Assembly (NCBI GenBank): GCA_002725175.2 | Contig: PBQX02000023.1 | Location: 1-53,946 of the forward strand | DNA: 53,946 nt | DNA from: CACKLF01 sp002725175 | GTDB taxonomy: Bacteria > Pseudomonadota > Alphaproteobacteria > Rhodobacterales > Rhodobacteraceae | Direction of reading: 5' to 3' | Shown: one piece after another, positions 43,502 to 52,323 of the stretch | Layout: each line of letters begins with the position of its first letter | Position numbering within the stretch: the stretch's first letter is position 1 | Notes under the pieces: model-generated | Databases searched by the model: none | Told to the model about the DNA's origin: nothing | What the model saw: only the letters and a program-made list of their open reading frames with translations | Translations under genes and position numbers: made by a program

Positions 43502-43945
43502 TTATTCTATTTCTTTGCTCAGTCTAATAATTATGTCTACCTTAGAAATTTTTGATCCTTTTGGAGCCTGTGGTAAATTTTTTATTTGGAAATTATCTAT
43601 TTTTGCATCAGTAAGCTCGCCCGTATCTTCCCAAAAGAAATGGGGNTGATCATCTACTCTGGTACAAAAAAATTTTCTATTGGCATCAACTATGACTTCG
43701 CTTAAAAGTCCAGCACTNCAGAAGCAATGCAAAGTATTATAGACAGTAGCAAGAGANACATTTATATCACCCGCTCTGCACAAATCAAATAACTGTTCTG
43801 CGGTTATATGTTTGTGTTTACCATTTCCAACTAGGTATTCAGCTATCTTAACTCTTTGCTTTGTTGGTTTAACGCTCGCTTTACTTAGCCATTGATTGGC
43901 TATCTTGTTTGGGTCAACATTCTTATTTTCAAATTTATTAAGCAT
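43502..43945 (-). CDS. irr: Fur-family iron response regulator Irr
   Basis: A 147-residue Fur-type transcriptional regulator. The winged helix shows VKPTKQRVKIAEYLVGNGKHKHITAEQLF (given in part as KPTKQRVKIAEYL) and SLATVYNTLHCF. The dimerisation domain has the Irr-type His/aromatic motif PHFFWEDTGEL, preceded by a codon that is His or Gln. Irr senses haem/iron status. The C-terminal part lacks the Cys-rich zinc site of classical Fur. The place divergent from fabA-fabB-fabI is the conserved alphaproteobacterial one. ATG at 43945 is preferred to a TTG one codon upstream. An Irr box was not found with confidence in the gap to fabA. Confidence 0.9.
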   Translation of the reverse strand: MLNKFENKNVDPNKIANQWLSKASVKPTKQRVKIAEYLVGNGKHKHITAEQLFDLCRAGDINXSLATVYNTLHCFXSAGLLSEVIVDANRKFFCTRVDDXPHFFWEDTGELTDAKIDNFQIKNLPQAPKGSKISKVDIIIRLSKEIE

Positions 43946-44107
43946 CAAATANNATCAAATTTTTTTAGATTTGTATTTTGCATGCATTAAGTNTAGTATT
44001 GCCGTGCAACGAAATCGATTTAAACGTAGAAGCATCTTCTTCCTAAATATAAAACCTACTAACATATATATACAAGAAAAAGCTGTTTTGGTAAATAGGG
44101 AAACAAA

Positions 44108-44614
44108 ATGACTGATCGACCATCGAAGATAGACTATGATGGCTTAATAAGTTGTGCGAAAGGAGAGATGTTTGGGCCAGGAAATCCACAGTTGCCAATG
44201 CCTCCTATGCTTATGTTTGATAGGATAATAGAAATTTCAGATAATGCTGGAAAAGCTTCAAAAGGACATGTTGTCGCTGAATTTCAAATACAACCCTCAC
44301 ATTGGTTTTTTGAGTGTCATTTTCAAGGCGATCCAGTAATGCCAGGATGTCTTGGTTTAGACGCTTTGTGGCAGTTGACAGGTTTTAACCTAGGTTGGCG
44401 TGGAATGGTAGGTAAAGGAAGGGCTCTTGGAGTCGGAGAGGTAAAGTTCTCAGGCATGGTCACTCCAAAAACATCCCTTGTGACTTATCTTGTAGAATTT
44501 ACACGAGTAATTGATAGAAGGCTTAAAATGGGTATAGCTGACGGTTCTATGCTTGCAGATGGAAAAGAGATTTATAAAGTATCTGATATGCGGGTTGGGC
44601 TATTTAGTGAATAA
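44108..44614 (+). CDS. fabA: 3-hydroxydecanoyl-ACP dehydratase/isomerase
   Basis: Dehydrates 3-hydroxydecanoyl-ACP and isomerises the product to cis-3-decenoyl-ACP, the branch point of anaerobic unsaturated fatty acid synthesis. The 168-residue hot-dog protein has catalytic His71 in FFECHFQGDPVMPGC and Asp85 in LGLDALWQL, matching the E. coli positions closely. GGGAAACAAA precedes the ATG. It is the first gene of fabA-fabB-fabI and is divergent from irr across 162 bp, which holds their promoters. Confidence 0.97.
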   Translation: MTDRPSKIDYDGLISCAKGEMFGPGNPQLPMPPMLMFDRIIEISDNAGKASKGHVVAEFQIQPSHWFFECHFQGDPVMPGCLGLDALWQLTGFNLGWRGMVGKGRALGVGEVKFSGMVTPKTSLVTYLVEFTRVIDRRLKMGIADGSMLADGKEIYKVSDMRVGLFSE

Positions 44615-44641
44615 AGCAAAGAACAAGTTAGGAATATTCGA

Positions 44642-45868
44642 ATGCGTCGCGTAGTAATAACAGGTATAGGAATTGTATCCTCAATAGGGGAAAATAAAGC
44701 AGAGGTTTTAAATTCACTAAAACTNGGCAAGTCGGGGATAACTTTTTCTGACGATTATGCTGAAAATGGATTTAGATCTCAAGTACATGGTAACCCGAAA
44801 ATTTCTCTTTCGGATCATATAGATAAAAGACAATTAAGATTTATGGGTGATGGGGCAGCTTATAATTATATTGCTATGGCACAAGCCATTGGTGATAGTG
44901 GTTTGGAAGAAAAAGAGGTTTCCAATGAAAGAACTGGTTTAATTGTTGGNTCTGGTGGGCCATCTACTAAAAATCTTTTTAATGCGCATACCATTGTTAA
45001 AGAAAAAGGTTCACCAAAAAGAATGGGACCTTTCATGGTAACGCGCGGAATGTCCTCAACTAACTCAGCATGCTTAGCAACACCTTTTAAAATCAAAGGT
45101 GTTAATTATTCAATTACTTCCGCATGCTCAACTTCAGCTCATTGTATAGGAAACGCATCNGAATTAATTCAGTATGGAAAACAAGATATAATTTTTGCTG
45201 GCGGTGGAGAAGAGTTGGATTGGACNCTTTCCTGCTTGTTTGATGCNATGAATGCAATGTCTAGTAAATACAATGATAATCCAGAAGTAGCTTCTCGAGC
45301 CTTTGACTCTGATAGAGATGGTTTTGTTATAGCTGGAGGTGGAGGAGTTGTGGTACTTGAGGAATTAGAGCATGCTAAGTCTAGGGGTGCAAAAATTTAT
45401 GCCGAAGTAGTGGGTTATGGAGCAACATCAGATGGGTTCGATATGGTGGCTCCATCGGGAGAAGGAGCAGAGCGGGCTATGAGGTTAGCTATTTCATCCT
45501 GTAATAATAGAANGGTTGATTACATTAATGCTCATGGNACATCTACGCCAGCTGGAGATGTGACGGAAGTAGAGGCCGTTAGAAAAGTATTTTCAGAGAC
45601 TAAATTCCCTCTAATAAGCTCTACAAAATCACTTACAGGCCATAGTCTTGGAGCAGCTGGAGTACACGAGGCAATTTATTCAATACTAATGATTGAGAAT
45701 AATTTTATTGCGGGTAGTGCAAATGTTGCCAACCTTGATCCTGAGCTCAGGAGTGATGAAATAGCTACAAAATTAGTTGAAAATATAGAATTGGATACAG
45801 TATTATCAAATAGCTTTGGGTTTGGAGGAACAAACGCATCTTTAGCAATTGGTAGATATTTGGNATAG
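44642..45868 (+). CDS. fabB: 3-oxoacyl-ACP synthase I
   Basis: Elongating ketosynthase of the unsaturated pathway, 408 residues. The catalytic triad is Cys162 (TSACSTSAHC), His298 (NAHxTSTPAGD) and His334 (KSLTGHSLGAAG). The C-terminal SNSFGFGGTNASL is typical. It takes cis-3-decenoyl-ACP from FabA and elongates it. It lies 27 bp after fabA and 13 bp before the fabI start. A few N bases occur, including the penultimate codon. Confidence 0.97.
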   Translation: MRRVVITGIGIVSSIGENKAEVLNSLKXGKSGITFSDDYAENGFRSQVHGNPKISLSDHIDKRQLRFMGDGAAYNYIAMAQAIGDSGLEEKEVSNERTGLIVXSGGPSTKNLFNAHTIVKEKGSPKRMGPFMVTRGMSSTNSACLATPFKIKGVNYSITSACSTSAHCIGNAXELIQYGKQDIIFAGGGEELDWXLSCLFDXMNAMSSKYNDNPEVASRAFDSDRDGFVIAGGGGVVVLEELEHAKSRGAKIYAEVVGYGATSDGFDMVAPSGEGAERAMRLAISSCNNRXVDYINAHXTSTPAGDVTEVEAVRKVFSETKFPLISSTKSLTGHSLGAAGVHEAIYSILMIENNFIAGSANVANLDPELRSDEIATKLVENIELDTVLSNSFGFGGTNASLAIGRYLX

Positions 45869-45881
45869 ATTTGCAGAAGCG

Positions 45882-46670
45882 ATGACGAATTTATTGGCGG
45901 GAAAAAAAGGGTTAGTAATTGGTGTTGCAAATGATAANTCAATTGCTTGGGGAATTGCAAAAGTTTTGGCTGAAAATGGNGCCTCTTTAGCATTTACATA
46001 TCAGGGTGATAGTTTTGGAAAAAGGGTTNTTCCTCTAGCTGAAAGTTTAGGGTCAAATTTGGTATTTAATGTAGACGTCCAGCATTCCCAATCTTTAGAC
46101 TTAGTNTTTTCAAAAATACAAAATGAATGGGGCAGTATGGATTTTTTAGTTCATGCAGTAGCATTTTCTGAAAAGAGTGAGCTTTCTGGAAGGCTTATTA
46201 ACACATCAAGAGACAATTTCATAAAATCTATGGAAATATCCTGTTATAGTCTGATCGATTTATCTAGGCGTAGCTCAGAATTAATGGTGAAGGGTGGTAC
46301 AATAATTACTTTATCTTATCTTGGCAGTCAGCGTGTTACTCCAAATTATAATGTGATGGGATTAGCAAAAGCNGCATTGGAATCTTCGGTTCGGTATTTA
46401 TCGAGTGANTTGGGAAGTCAAGGGATTAGAGTAAATGGAATCAGNCCGGGTCCAATGAAAACTTTAGCAGGTGCTGCCATAAGTGGCGCCCGAAAGGTTT
46501 ATAGGTTTGCAGAAGAAAATAGCCCATTGCAAACGAATGCTTCACTGGAATCTGTAGGAGGAACCGCTCTTTATTTGATAAGTGATTATGGGAAGCATAC
46601 AACGGGAGAAATAATTTTTGTAGATGGCGGATACCATGTAATGGGTATGGCTAGACCTGAAAACATATGA
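45882..46670 (+). CDS. fabI: Enoyl-ACP reductase (NADH)
   Basis: Short-chain dehydrogenase-fold enzyme completing each elongation cycle, 262 residues. The cofactor site is GLVIGVANDxSIAWGIA, the form of FabI. The catalytic pair is in PNYNVMGLAK (Tyr-x6-Lys), and GPMKTLAG and TGEIIFVDGGYH follow at the C-terminus. The frame is open 33 bp upstream into fabB, but the ATG at 45882 gives the expected MTNLLAGKKGL beginning with AGAAG ahead of it. It is the third gene of the fab operon and a likely triclosan-type target by family. Confidence 0.95.
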   Translation: MTNLLAGKKGLVIGVANDXSIAWGIAKVLAENXASLAFTYQGDSFGKRVXPLAESLGSNLVFNVDVQHSQSLDLXFSKIQNEWGSMDFLVHAVAFSEKSELSGRLINTSRDNFIKSMEISCYSLIDLSRRSSELMVKGGTIITLSYLGSQRVTPNYNVMGLAKXALESSVRYLSSXLGSQGIRVNGIXPGPMKTLAGAAISGARKVYRFAEENSPLQTNASLESVGGTALYLISDYGKHTTGEIIFVDGGYHVMGMARPENI

Positions 46671-46693
46671 GCGGAAAAATTTGAGGCTGATGN

Positions 46694-47671
46694 TTGACTG
46701 ATTTTGCGATGATAAAAGAGGCACAAAGAAGGCTAGAAAAGCATTCAAATTATACACCTCTTCTTAATTCACCTTTTTTAGATAAGATTGCTGGTAAAAG
46801 AATTCACTTGAANGCCGAATGCCTTCAAAAGACAGGAAGNTTCAAGTTTAGAGGAGCCTGGTCATTTATATCAANTCTGACTGAGGAAGAGAGAAAAGGT
46901 GGGGTGATTGCTTTCTCTTCCGGCAATCATGCTCAAGGTGTTTCGGCCGCAGCTAAGGCNTTTGGTTCCCCTTGTATAATTGTTATGCCTAAAGATGCAC
47001 CAGAAGTTAAGATTAATAATACACGCAATTATGGAGCAGAAGTTGTCCTTTATGACCGAAATAAAGAAGTCAGAGAAGATATTGGATTAGATATTGCCAA
47101 AAAAAAGAATCTTAAACTAATTCACCCATATGAAGAATCATTAGTAATTGCAGGACAAGGCACAACAGGTTTAGAGATTGCGCAGCAAGTGCAATATAAA
47201 GGCATAACTAGTGCGGATGTTTTAGTATGCTGCGGTGGCGGGGGTTTAATTTCAGGAATAGCGCTAGCTTTGAATGAATTGAACCAGAATTTAAAAGCGA
47301 GGCCAGTAGAACCTGAAAATTTTGATGATACAAAAAAATCTTTAGAGCAGGGTAAAATAGTAACTAATAAAAACGTTNGCGGATCTATTTGTGATGCAAT
47401 TTTGACCCCTCAACCGGGAGAAAATACCTTTAAAATTATTAANAAATTATGCAAAGCAGGATTAGCAGTGAGTGAAGAGCAAGTTTTAAAGGCGATTGCT
47501 TTAGCATTTCTTCACTTAAAAGTGATATTGGAACCAGGTGGTGCTGTTGCCTTAGCTGCTGCATTATTTCTGCCCCATCTTATCGAAACCGAACAGGTGA
47601 TTGTAGTGGGAACCGGTGGAAATATAGACAGAGAAATATTTAGGAAAGCATTAACTTTCTTGGATGTTTGA
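46694..47671 (+). CDS. Threonine/serine dehydratase-like PLP enzyme
   Basis: A 325-residue fold-type II PLP protein. The Schiff-base Lys is in TGxFKFRGA (near residue 52), the phosphate loop is CCGGGGLISG (near residue 178), and SSGNHAQG and EPGGAVALAA are the other family blocks. It lacks a C-terminal regulatory ACT domain, so it is the short, catabolic or serine-racemase-like type rather than biosynthetic IlvA. TTG at 46694 is chosen as start: GAGG lies 7 bp upstream, while the ATG at 46690 is out of frame and stops at once. An ATG at 46709 is an alternative. It overlaps the next gene by 8 bp. Confidence 0.9.
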   Translation: MTDFAMIKEAQRRLEKHSNYTPLLNSPFLDKIAGKRIHLXAECLQKTGXFKFRGAWSFISXLTEEERKGGVIAFSSGNHAQGVSAAAKXFGSPCIIVMPKDAPEVKINNTRNYGAEVVLYDRNKEVREDIGLDIAKKKNLKLIHPYEESLVIAGQGTTGLEIAQQVQYKGITSADVLVCCGGGGLISGIALALNELNQNLKARPVEPENFDDTKKSLEQGKIVTNKNVXGSICDAILTPQPGENTFKIIXKLCKAGLAVSEEQVLKAIALAFLHLKVILEPGGAVALAAALFLPHLIETEQVIVVGTGGNIDREIFRKALTFLDV

Positions 47672-48266
47672 TCGGTATAGTCAAAAACTGGTTTACCCAG
47701 CTCTTAATTTATTAGGAGTGTTTCTTTTAAGAATAGGGTTAACTCCNAACCTCCTTTCGTGGAGTGGAATTTTTTTTGGAGTGAGTGCTGCAGTCTCAAT
47801 TTACTACTCATTCATGCTATTAGGTCTTCTTTTTATTCTTATTAATAGNATTTGTGATGGTTTGGATGGCCAAATGGCTCGTGAAACTGAAGTATCTGAT
47901 TATGGAGGGTTTTTAGATATCGTTTTTGATTTCTTTTTTTATGCNATTATACCTTTAAGCTTTGGTCTTCAAAAAGAAGAAAATTTAATACCTGCTTTAT
48001 TCCTGTTGGNATCATTTTTAATAAATGGTTCTAGCTTCTTAGCATATGCAGCAATTAAAGCTTCAAATACCAAAAATCAAAGAAACACAGAAAAATCANT
48101 CCATTACTCTNACGGCTTAATAGAGGGCNCGGAAACAATATTGTTTTTTATATTATTCTGCCTATTCCCTGAAAAATTCTCTCTATTTTGCTATATTTTT
48201 TGTTTCTTAACATGTTTAACCTTTTTGCAAAGGTTAGTTAAAGCNAAAGCTGAATTTAAAGGATAA
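47664..48266 (+). CDS. CDP-alcohol phosphatidyltransferase family membrane protein
   Basis: A 200-residue polytopic enzyme with about six helices. The family motif is present as ICDGLDGQMAR, then ETEVSDY, and GxxxDxxxD in GGFLDIVFD; these Asp residues bind the metal ions used to transfer the phosphatidyl or other phospho-alcohol group from CDP. The spacing between AR and G is seven residues, one shorter than in PgsA, so it is a separate subgroup and its product is uncertain. ATG overlaps the upstream stop (ATGTTTGA, 8 bp). It ends 11 bp before the convergent 48278 gene. Confidence 0.87.
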   Translation: MFDRYSQKLVYPALNLLGVFLLRIGLTXNLLSWSGIFFGVSAAVSIYYSFMLLGLLFILINXICDGLDGQMARETEVSDYGGFLDIVFDFFFYXIIPLSFGLQKEENLIPALFLLXSFLINGSSFLAYAAIKASNTKNQRNTEKSXHYSXGLIEGXETILFFILFCLFPEKFSLFCYIFCFLTCLTFLQRLVKXKAEFKG

Positions 48267-48277
48267 AATACTATAAT

Positions 48278-50764
48278 TTAGCCATCAACTCTTATATTGG
48301 CATTTGATGGATCGTATGGGCTGTCTTCAACTATTTCACATTCCCACAAAGAGTTAAGGATTTTTACCTTTAATTTTGTTCCAATATCAGCATATTTTTT
48401 ATTAACATACCCCATTCCAATACTTTTATTAAAAACAACAGAAAACCCACCTGAGGTAAGACGACCAATTTTCTTAGAATCATGATATATTGCTTCTCTA
48501 CCCCAAGGGTCAGCATCTTTAGGTCCGTCTATTAAAAGCGTTACGCAAGTAACGTCTGAATCTCTCTCAACTCCATCTTTTCCCAAGAAGTTTTTGCTCA
48601 AGTCTACAAATCTNGAAACTCCAGATTCAAAAGGTGTAGCATCTCGCCCTAATTCAGTTCCAAAAGCCCTATAGGATTTCTCTAATCTTAACCAATTTTG
48701 TGCCCTGGCGCCTACCAATTTAAGGTTAAAGGCATCTCCAGAATTTTTTATAAGATCAAATAAATAGTTTTGCATTTCTATTGGATGGTGAAGTTCCCAN
48801 CCTAGCTCTCCAGTATAAGCGACCCTAACTGCCATAACTGGACACATTCCAATTTCTATATTTCTATAGGATAACCAAGGGAAATTTTTATTACTTAGTG
48901 NGGTCTCNACATTGGGACTCTTAATTATTGATTTTAAAAGATCTCTAGACTTTGGCCCAGCAATAGCAAATACNCCCCATTGATTGGTTACGTCNTGNAT
49001 ATTAATGTGACCGAAATCTTTCTCCTTTTCTTGGGCATGCTTTTTCATGTAGTCATAATCATAAAGTGTCCAACCTCCAGCAGATACTAGATAGAATTCT
49101 TCGTCGGACAACGTAATTATTGTGAATTCACTACGAACCGTTCCCGTTACTGTCAAAGCATAAGATAGATTAATGCGGCCAACATTAGGTAGCTTATTAG
49201 AGGTAAACCAGTCTAAAAATCGTTTAGCCCCAGGTCCAGAAACTTTATGTTTTGAGAAGGCTGTNACATCAAGCATCCCAACAGATCGTCGTATTGAATG
49301 CGCTTCTTCAAAACTATATTTCCACCAACCACCTTTCCTAAAGCTTCTTGAATCTAGATCATTAAAATTTTTTTCAGCAAAGTAATTAGGTCTTTCCCAT
49401 CCGTTGACCTGTCCAAAATGGGCCCCTAGTTCCTTCATTCTATCATAACATGGCGCCGTTCTCAAAGGACGACAGGCTGGCCTTTCTTCATCCGGATGAT
49501 GAAGAACATAAACATGTTCATATGCTTCTTCATTTTTTCCAATTGTATATTCCGTAGTTATCCAATTTCCAAACCTTTTGGGATCAAGNCTTGACATGTC
49601 GATTTCAGCTTCTCCTTCAGTCATCATTTGTGCTAGGTAATGGCCAGTACCTCCAGCAGCTGTTATACCAAAGCTAAAACCTTCTGCCAGCCACATATTA
49701 TGAAGACCTGGTGCAGGTCCTAGNAAAGGATTTCCATCAGGAGTATAACAAATTGGGCCATTATAATCGTCTTTCAAACCGACATTTTCCGAGGAAGGCA
49801 ATCTGTGGATCATTGATAAATATTCAGTCTCAATTCTATCTANATCTAGAGGAAATAAATCAGCTCTAAAAGATTCAGGNACATCATAAGGGAATCTAGC
49901 NGGGGCATTTTTTTCATAGGGTCCTAAAATCCAGCCNCCTCGCTCCTCCCTTACGTACCATTTTGCATCTGCATCTCTTAAGACGGGGTGTTCTGGGTTA
50001 TTTTCTCTAAATTTAACCAGTTCTGGATCTGGTTCTGTAACAATATATTGATGTTCTACAGGTATAGCCGTTGTTTTTATTCCTAAAAGTCGCGCAGTCC
50101 TTTGAGCGTGATTTCCAGTAGCTGTAATTACGTGTTCAGCTCTTATCTCGAATGNCTCCTCGCTTTCCACTAAGTTGCCTCCTTTTTCAACCATATTGCA
50201 NCAGCCTAAAATCCATTCANTTCCAGTCCAATCATATTTATTAACTTGGACTCTCCTATGAATATCGGCTCCATGNATACGAGCACCTTTTGCCATGGCT
50301 TGGGTAACGTCAGCAGGGTTTATATATCCGTCTGTTGGGTGATAAATTGCTCCTTCAAGATCTTCTGTTCTAAGTAAAGGCCACCTGTTNTTCATCTCAC
50401 TTGGGCTTAGCCATTCATATGGTATGCCGACGGTTTCAGCCGTTGATGCATAAAGCATGTATTCGTCCATTCTCTCTTTAGTTTGTGCCATCCTGAGGTT
50501 TCCAACAATCGAAAAACCAGGNTTTAATCCCGTCTCAGACTCTAATTCTTTATAAAACTTTACTGAATAATCATGTATGTGACTGGTGGCATACGACATA
50601 TTAAAAAGAGGAAGTAATCCTGCGGCATGCCACGTAGATCCGGAAGTTAGCTCATCTCTTTCTAATAGGGCCACATTTTTCCAACCAGCTTTAGCCAAAT
50701 GNTAAACTATACCAGCACCGACTGCACCTCCGCCAACGACTACTGCTCTATAATGACTTTTCAT
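48278..50764 (-). CDS. FAD-dependent dimethylglycine/sarcosine-dehydrogenase-like protein with GcvT domains
   Basis: An 828-residue, two-part enzyme. The N-terminal DAO-type oxidoreductase has the FAD loop VVVGGGAVGAGIV (8-20) and GSTWHAAGLL, where His46 is where related dimethylglycine and sarcosine dehydrogenases attach FAD covalently. The C-terminal half is a folate-binding GcvT/aminomethyltransferase region (SRDLL, MAVRVAYTGELxWELHHP, GARAQNWLRLEKSYRAFGTEL shown in part). The family demethylates N-methylglycines, passing the one-carbon unit to tetrahydrofolate. A strong AGGAG lies 7 bp before the ATG. The substrate (dimethylglycine, sarcosine or another methylamine) is inferred. Many N bases occur in this gene. 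Confidence 0.9.
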   Translation of the reverse strand: MKSHYRAVVVGGGAVGAGIVXHLAKAGWKNVALLERDELTSGSTWHAAGLLPLFNMSYATSHIHDYSVKFYKELESETGLXPGFSIVGNLRMAQTKERMDEYMLYASTAETVGIPYEWLSPSEMXNRWPLLRTEDLEGAIYHPTDGYINPADVTQAMAKGARXHGADIHRRVQVNKYDWTGXEWILGXCNMVEKGGNLVESEEXFEIRAEHVITATGNHAQRTARLLGIKTTAIPVEHQYIVTEPDPELVKFRENNPEHPVLRDADAKWYVREERXGWILGPYEKNAXARFPYDXPESFRADLFPLDXDRIETEYLSMIHRLPSSENVGLKDDYNGPICYTPDGNPXLGPAPGLHNMWLAEGFSFGITAAGGTGHYLAQMMTEGEAEIDMSXLDPKRFGNWITTEYTIGKNEEAYEHVYVLHHPDEERPACRPLRTAPCYDRMKELGAHFGQVNGWERPNYFAEKNFNDLDSRSFRKGGWWKYSFEEAHSIRRSVGMLDXTAFSKHKVSGPGAKRFLDWFTSNKLPNVGRINLSYALTVTGTVRSEFTIITLSDEEFYLVSAGGWTLYDYDYMKKHAQEKEKDFGHINXXDVTNQWXVFAIAGPKSRDLLKSIIKSPNXETXLSNKNFPWLSYRNIEIGMCPVMAVRVAYTGELXWELHHPIEMQNYLFDLIKNSGDAFNLKLVGARAQNWLRLEKSYRAFGTELGRDATPFESGVXRFVDLSKNFLGKDGVERDSDVTCVTLLIDGPKDADPWGREAIYHDSKKIGRLTSGGFSVVFNKSIGMGYVNKKYADIGTKLKVKILNSLWECEIVEDSPYDPSNANIRVDG

Positions 50765-50819
50765 TAATTTCTCCTAAAACGAAAATTTTAATTTTTCTAT
50801 CAAAGGTATATTATTTTAT

Positions 50820-50879
50820 CAATTGGGCAAGATTTAACCCATTCTAAAGTTAAACAAAATTTATTTATTCTCCCAATTG
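50820..50879. promoter_or_regulatory. Inverted repeat CAATTGGG/CCCAATTG between the 48278 gene and miaB
   Basis: Two perfect 8-bp inverted copies, CAATTGGG (50820-50827) and CCCAATTG (50872-50879), lie 44 bp apart in the divergent gap. The spacing suits two operator half-sites or a looped pair rather than a terminator. No known motif is recognised. Confidence 0.25.
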
Positions 50880-50924
50880 CTATTATTTAAATCATCAGCT
50901 AACTATATGCGAATTTTATAAGTG

Positions 50925-52262
50925 ATGGTTGGTTTGCTGAAAGAGAAAAAGAAAGTTTATTTAAAAACCTATGGTTGTCAGATGAATGTTTATGACAGCG
51001 ATAGAATTATTGAACAATTAGCTCAAAAAGGGTTTGAGGCTACTCCTAGAGAATTTGATGCGGATTTAATTGTACTAAATACATGTCATATAAGGGAAAA
51101 AGCGGCTGAGAAGGTATATTCTGAGCTTGGGAAATATAGTAATTTAAAAAGTAAGAAACCAAAATTAAAGATTGGTGTGGCGGGCTGTGTCGCTCAAGCC
51201 GAAGGAAATGAAATTATAAAAAGGCAGCCACTGGTAGACTTTGTTGTAGGACCGCAAACTTACCACACAATTCCTACCCTTCTTGAAAAGCTTACTAATG
51301 GGCAAAAGGTTGTGGATATTGAGTTTTCTACTCAAGAAAAGTTTGAGAATCTCAAATCAACAGAGGGAAAGGAATATAAGCCGTCACAATTTCTAACTGT
51401 TCAGGAGGGCTGTGACAAATTTTGTTCCTTTTGTGTGGTGCCTTACACAAGAGGTGTTGAAGTCTCTAGGCCCCTTAGTGAAATTTTAAGCGAGGCTAAA
51501 ACCTTAACTGAGTATGGGGCTATCGAAATCACTCTTTTAGGGCAAAATGTCAACGCTTATAATGGGTTGGATGACTCAAAAAAGAGGAGGGACCTTTCTT
51601 ACCTTATACATAAATTATCTGAGATTGACGGTTTAAAAAGAATAAGATTTGTTACTTCTCATCCAGTTGATATGACAGATAGTTTGATACAAACATTTAG
51701 ATCTAATGAGAAATTAATGCCTTACCTTCATTTGCCTATTCAAAGTGGCAGTGACGATATTTTAAAAAAAATGAATAGGCGTCACAATGTGTCTGACTAT
51801 TTAAATATTATAGAAAAGGTTAGGGAGGCAAGGCCAGACATAGCTATATCTGGTGATTTTATCGTGGGATTTCCAGGAGAATCGGATTGCGACTTTGAAA
51901 GAACACTGGAAGTATGCCACAATGTTGGTTACGCAAGTGCTTTTAGTTTTAAATATTCTCCAAGGCCAGGAACTACTGCTTTTGAAAAAAAGGAAGTGCC
52001 GGAATATATAAAAAAAGAACGGCTGACTGTCCTTCAGGATGTCATTAGGCAGCATCAGTCCTCTTTCCAGAAAAATTTGGTAGGTAAAACACTGTCCGTT
52101 TTAGTAGAAAAGAAAGGAAGAATTGAAGGTCAGGTGATAGGAAAATCTCCATATCTCCAGCCAGTTTTCTTTTCTGGTGCAAGTGCTTTAATAGGGAAAA
52201 TAGTAGATATTAATATTACTGGATCTGAGTCAAATTCATTATCAGGAAACCTTTTTGAATAA
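50925..52262 (+). CDS. miaB: tRNA-2-methylthio-N6-isopentenyladenosine synthase MiaB
   Basis: Radical-SAM methylthiotransferase adding the ms2 group to i6A37 of tRNAs, 445 residues. The N-terminal UPF0004 domain has three cluster Cys in YLKTYGCQMN, LNTCHIREKA and VAGCVAQAEG. The radical-SAM cluster is EGCDKFCSFCVVP (CxxxCxxC). HLPIQSGSDDILKKMNR and a C-terminal TRAM domain (LSVLVEKKGRIEGQVIG) follow. ATG at 50925 is preferred to the GTG one codon upstream; no clear Shine-Dalgarno is present. It begins the miaB-phoH-ybeY group and contains no N bases. Confidence 0.97.
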   Translation: MVGLLKEKKKVYLKTYGCQMNVYDSDRIIEQLAQKGFEATPREFDADLIVLNTCHIREKAAEKVYSELGKYSNLKSKKPKLKIGVAGCVAQAEGNEIIKRQPLVDFVVGPQTYHTIPTLLEKLTNGQKVVDIEFSTQEKFENLKSTEGKEYKPSQFLTVQEGCDKFCSFCVVPYTRGVEVSRPLSEILSEAKTLTEYGAIEITLLGQNVNAYNGLDDSKKRRDLSYLIHKLSEIDGLKRIRFVTSHPVDMTDSLIQTFRSNEKLMPYLHLPIQSGSDDILKKMNRRHNVSDYLNIIEKVREARPDIAISGDFIVGFPGESDCDFERTLEVCHNVGYASAFSFKYSPRPGTTAFEKKEVPEYIKKERLTVLQDVIRQHQSSFQKNLVGKTLSVLVEKKGRIEGQVIGKSPYLQPVFFSGASALIGKIVDINITGSESNSLSGNLFE

Positions 52263-52323
52263 AGTAAAAGTGATAAAGCTATTGAAATCTTCTTATTAAT
52301 TTCTATTATAGTTATATCTTAAT

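Noticed and set aside
43257..43649. Plus-strand frame overlapping imuB and irr, considered as a hidden imuA
   Set aside because: It is antisense to both genes and shows no RecA-like P-loop or SulA-like features.
43946..44107. irr-fabA gap, considered for an Irr/ICE operator
   Set aside because: TGCATGCA at 43979-43986 is palindromic but does not match the iron-control element, and two adjacent N bases obscure part of the gap.
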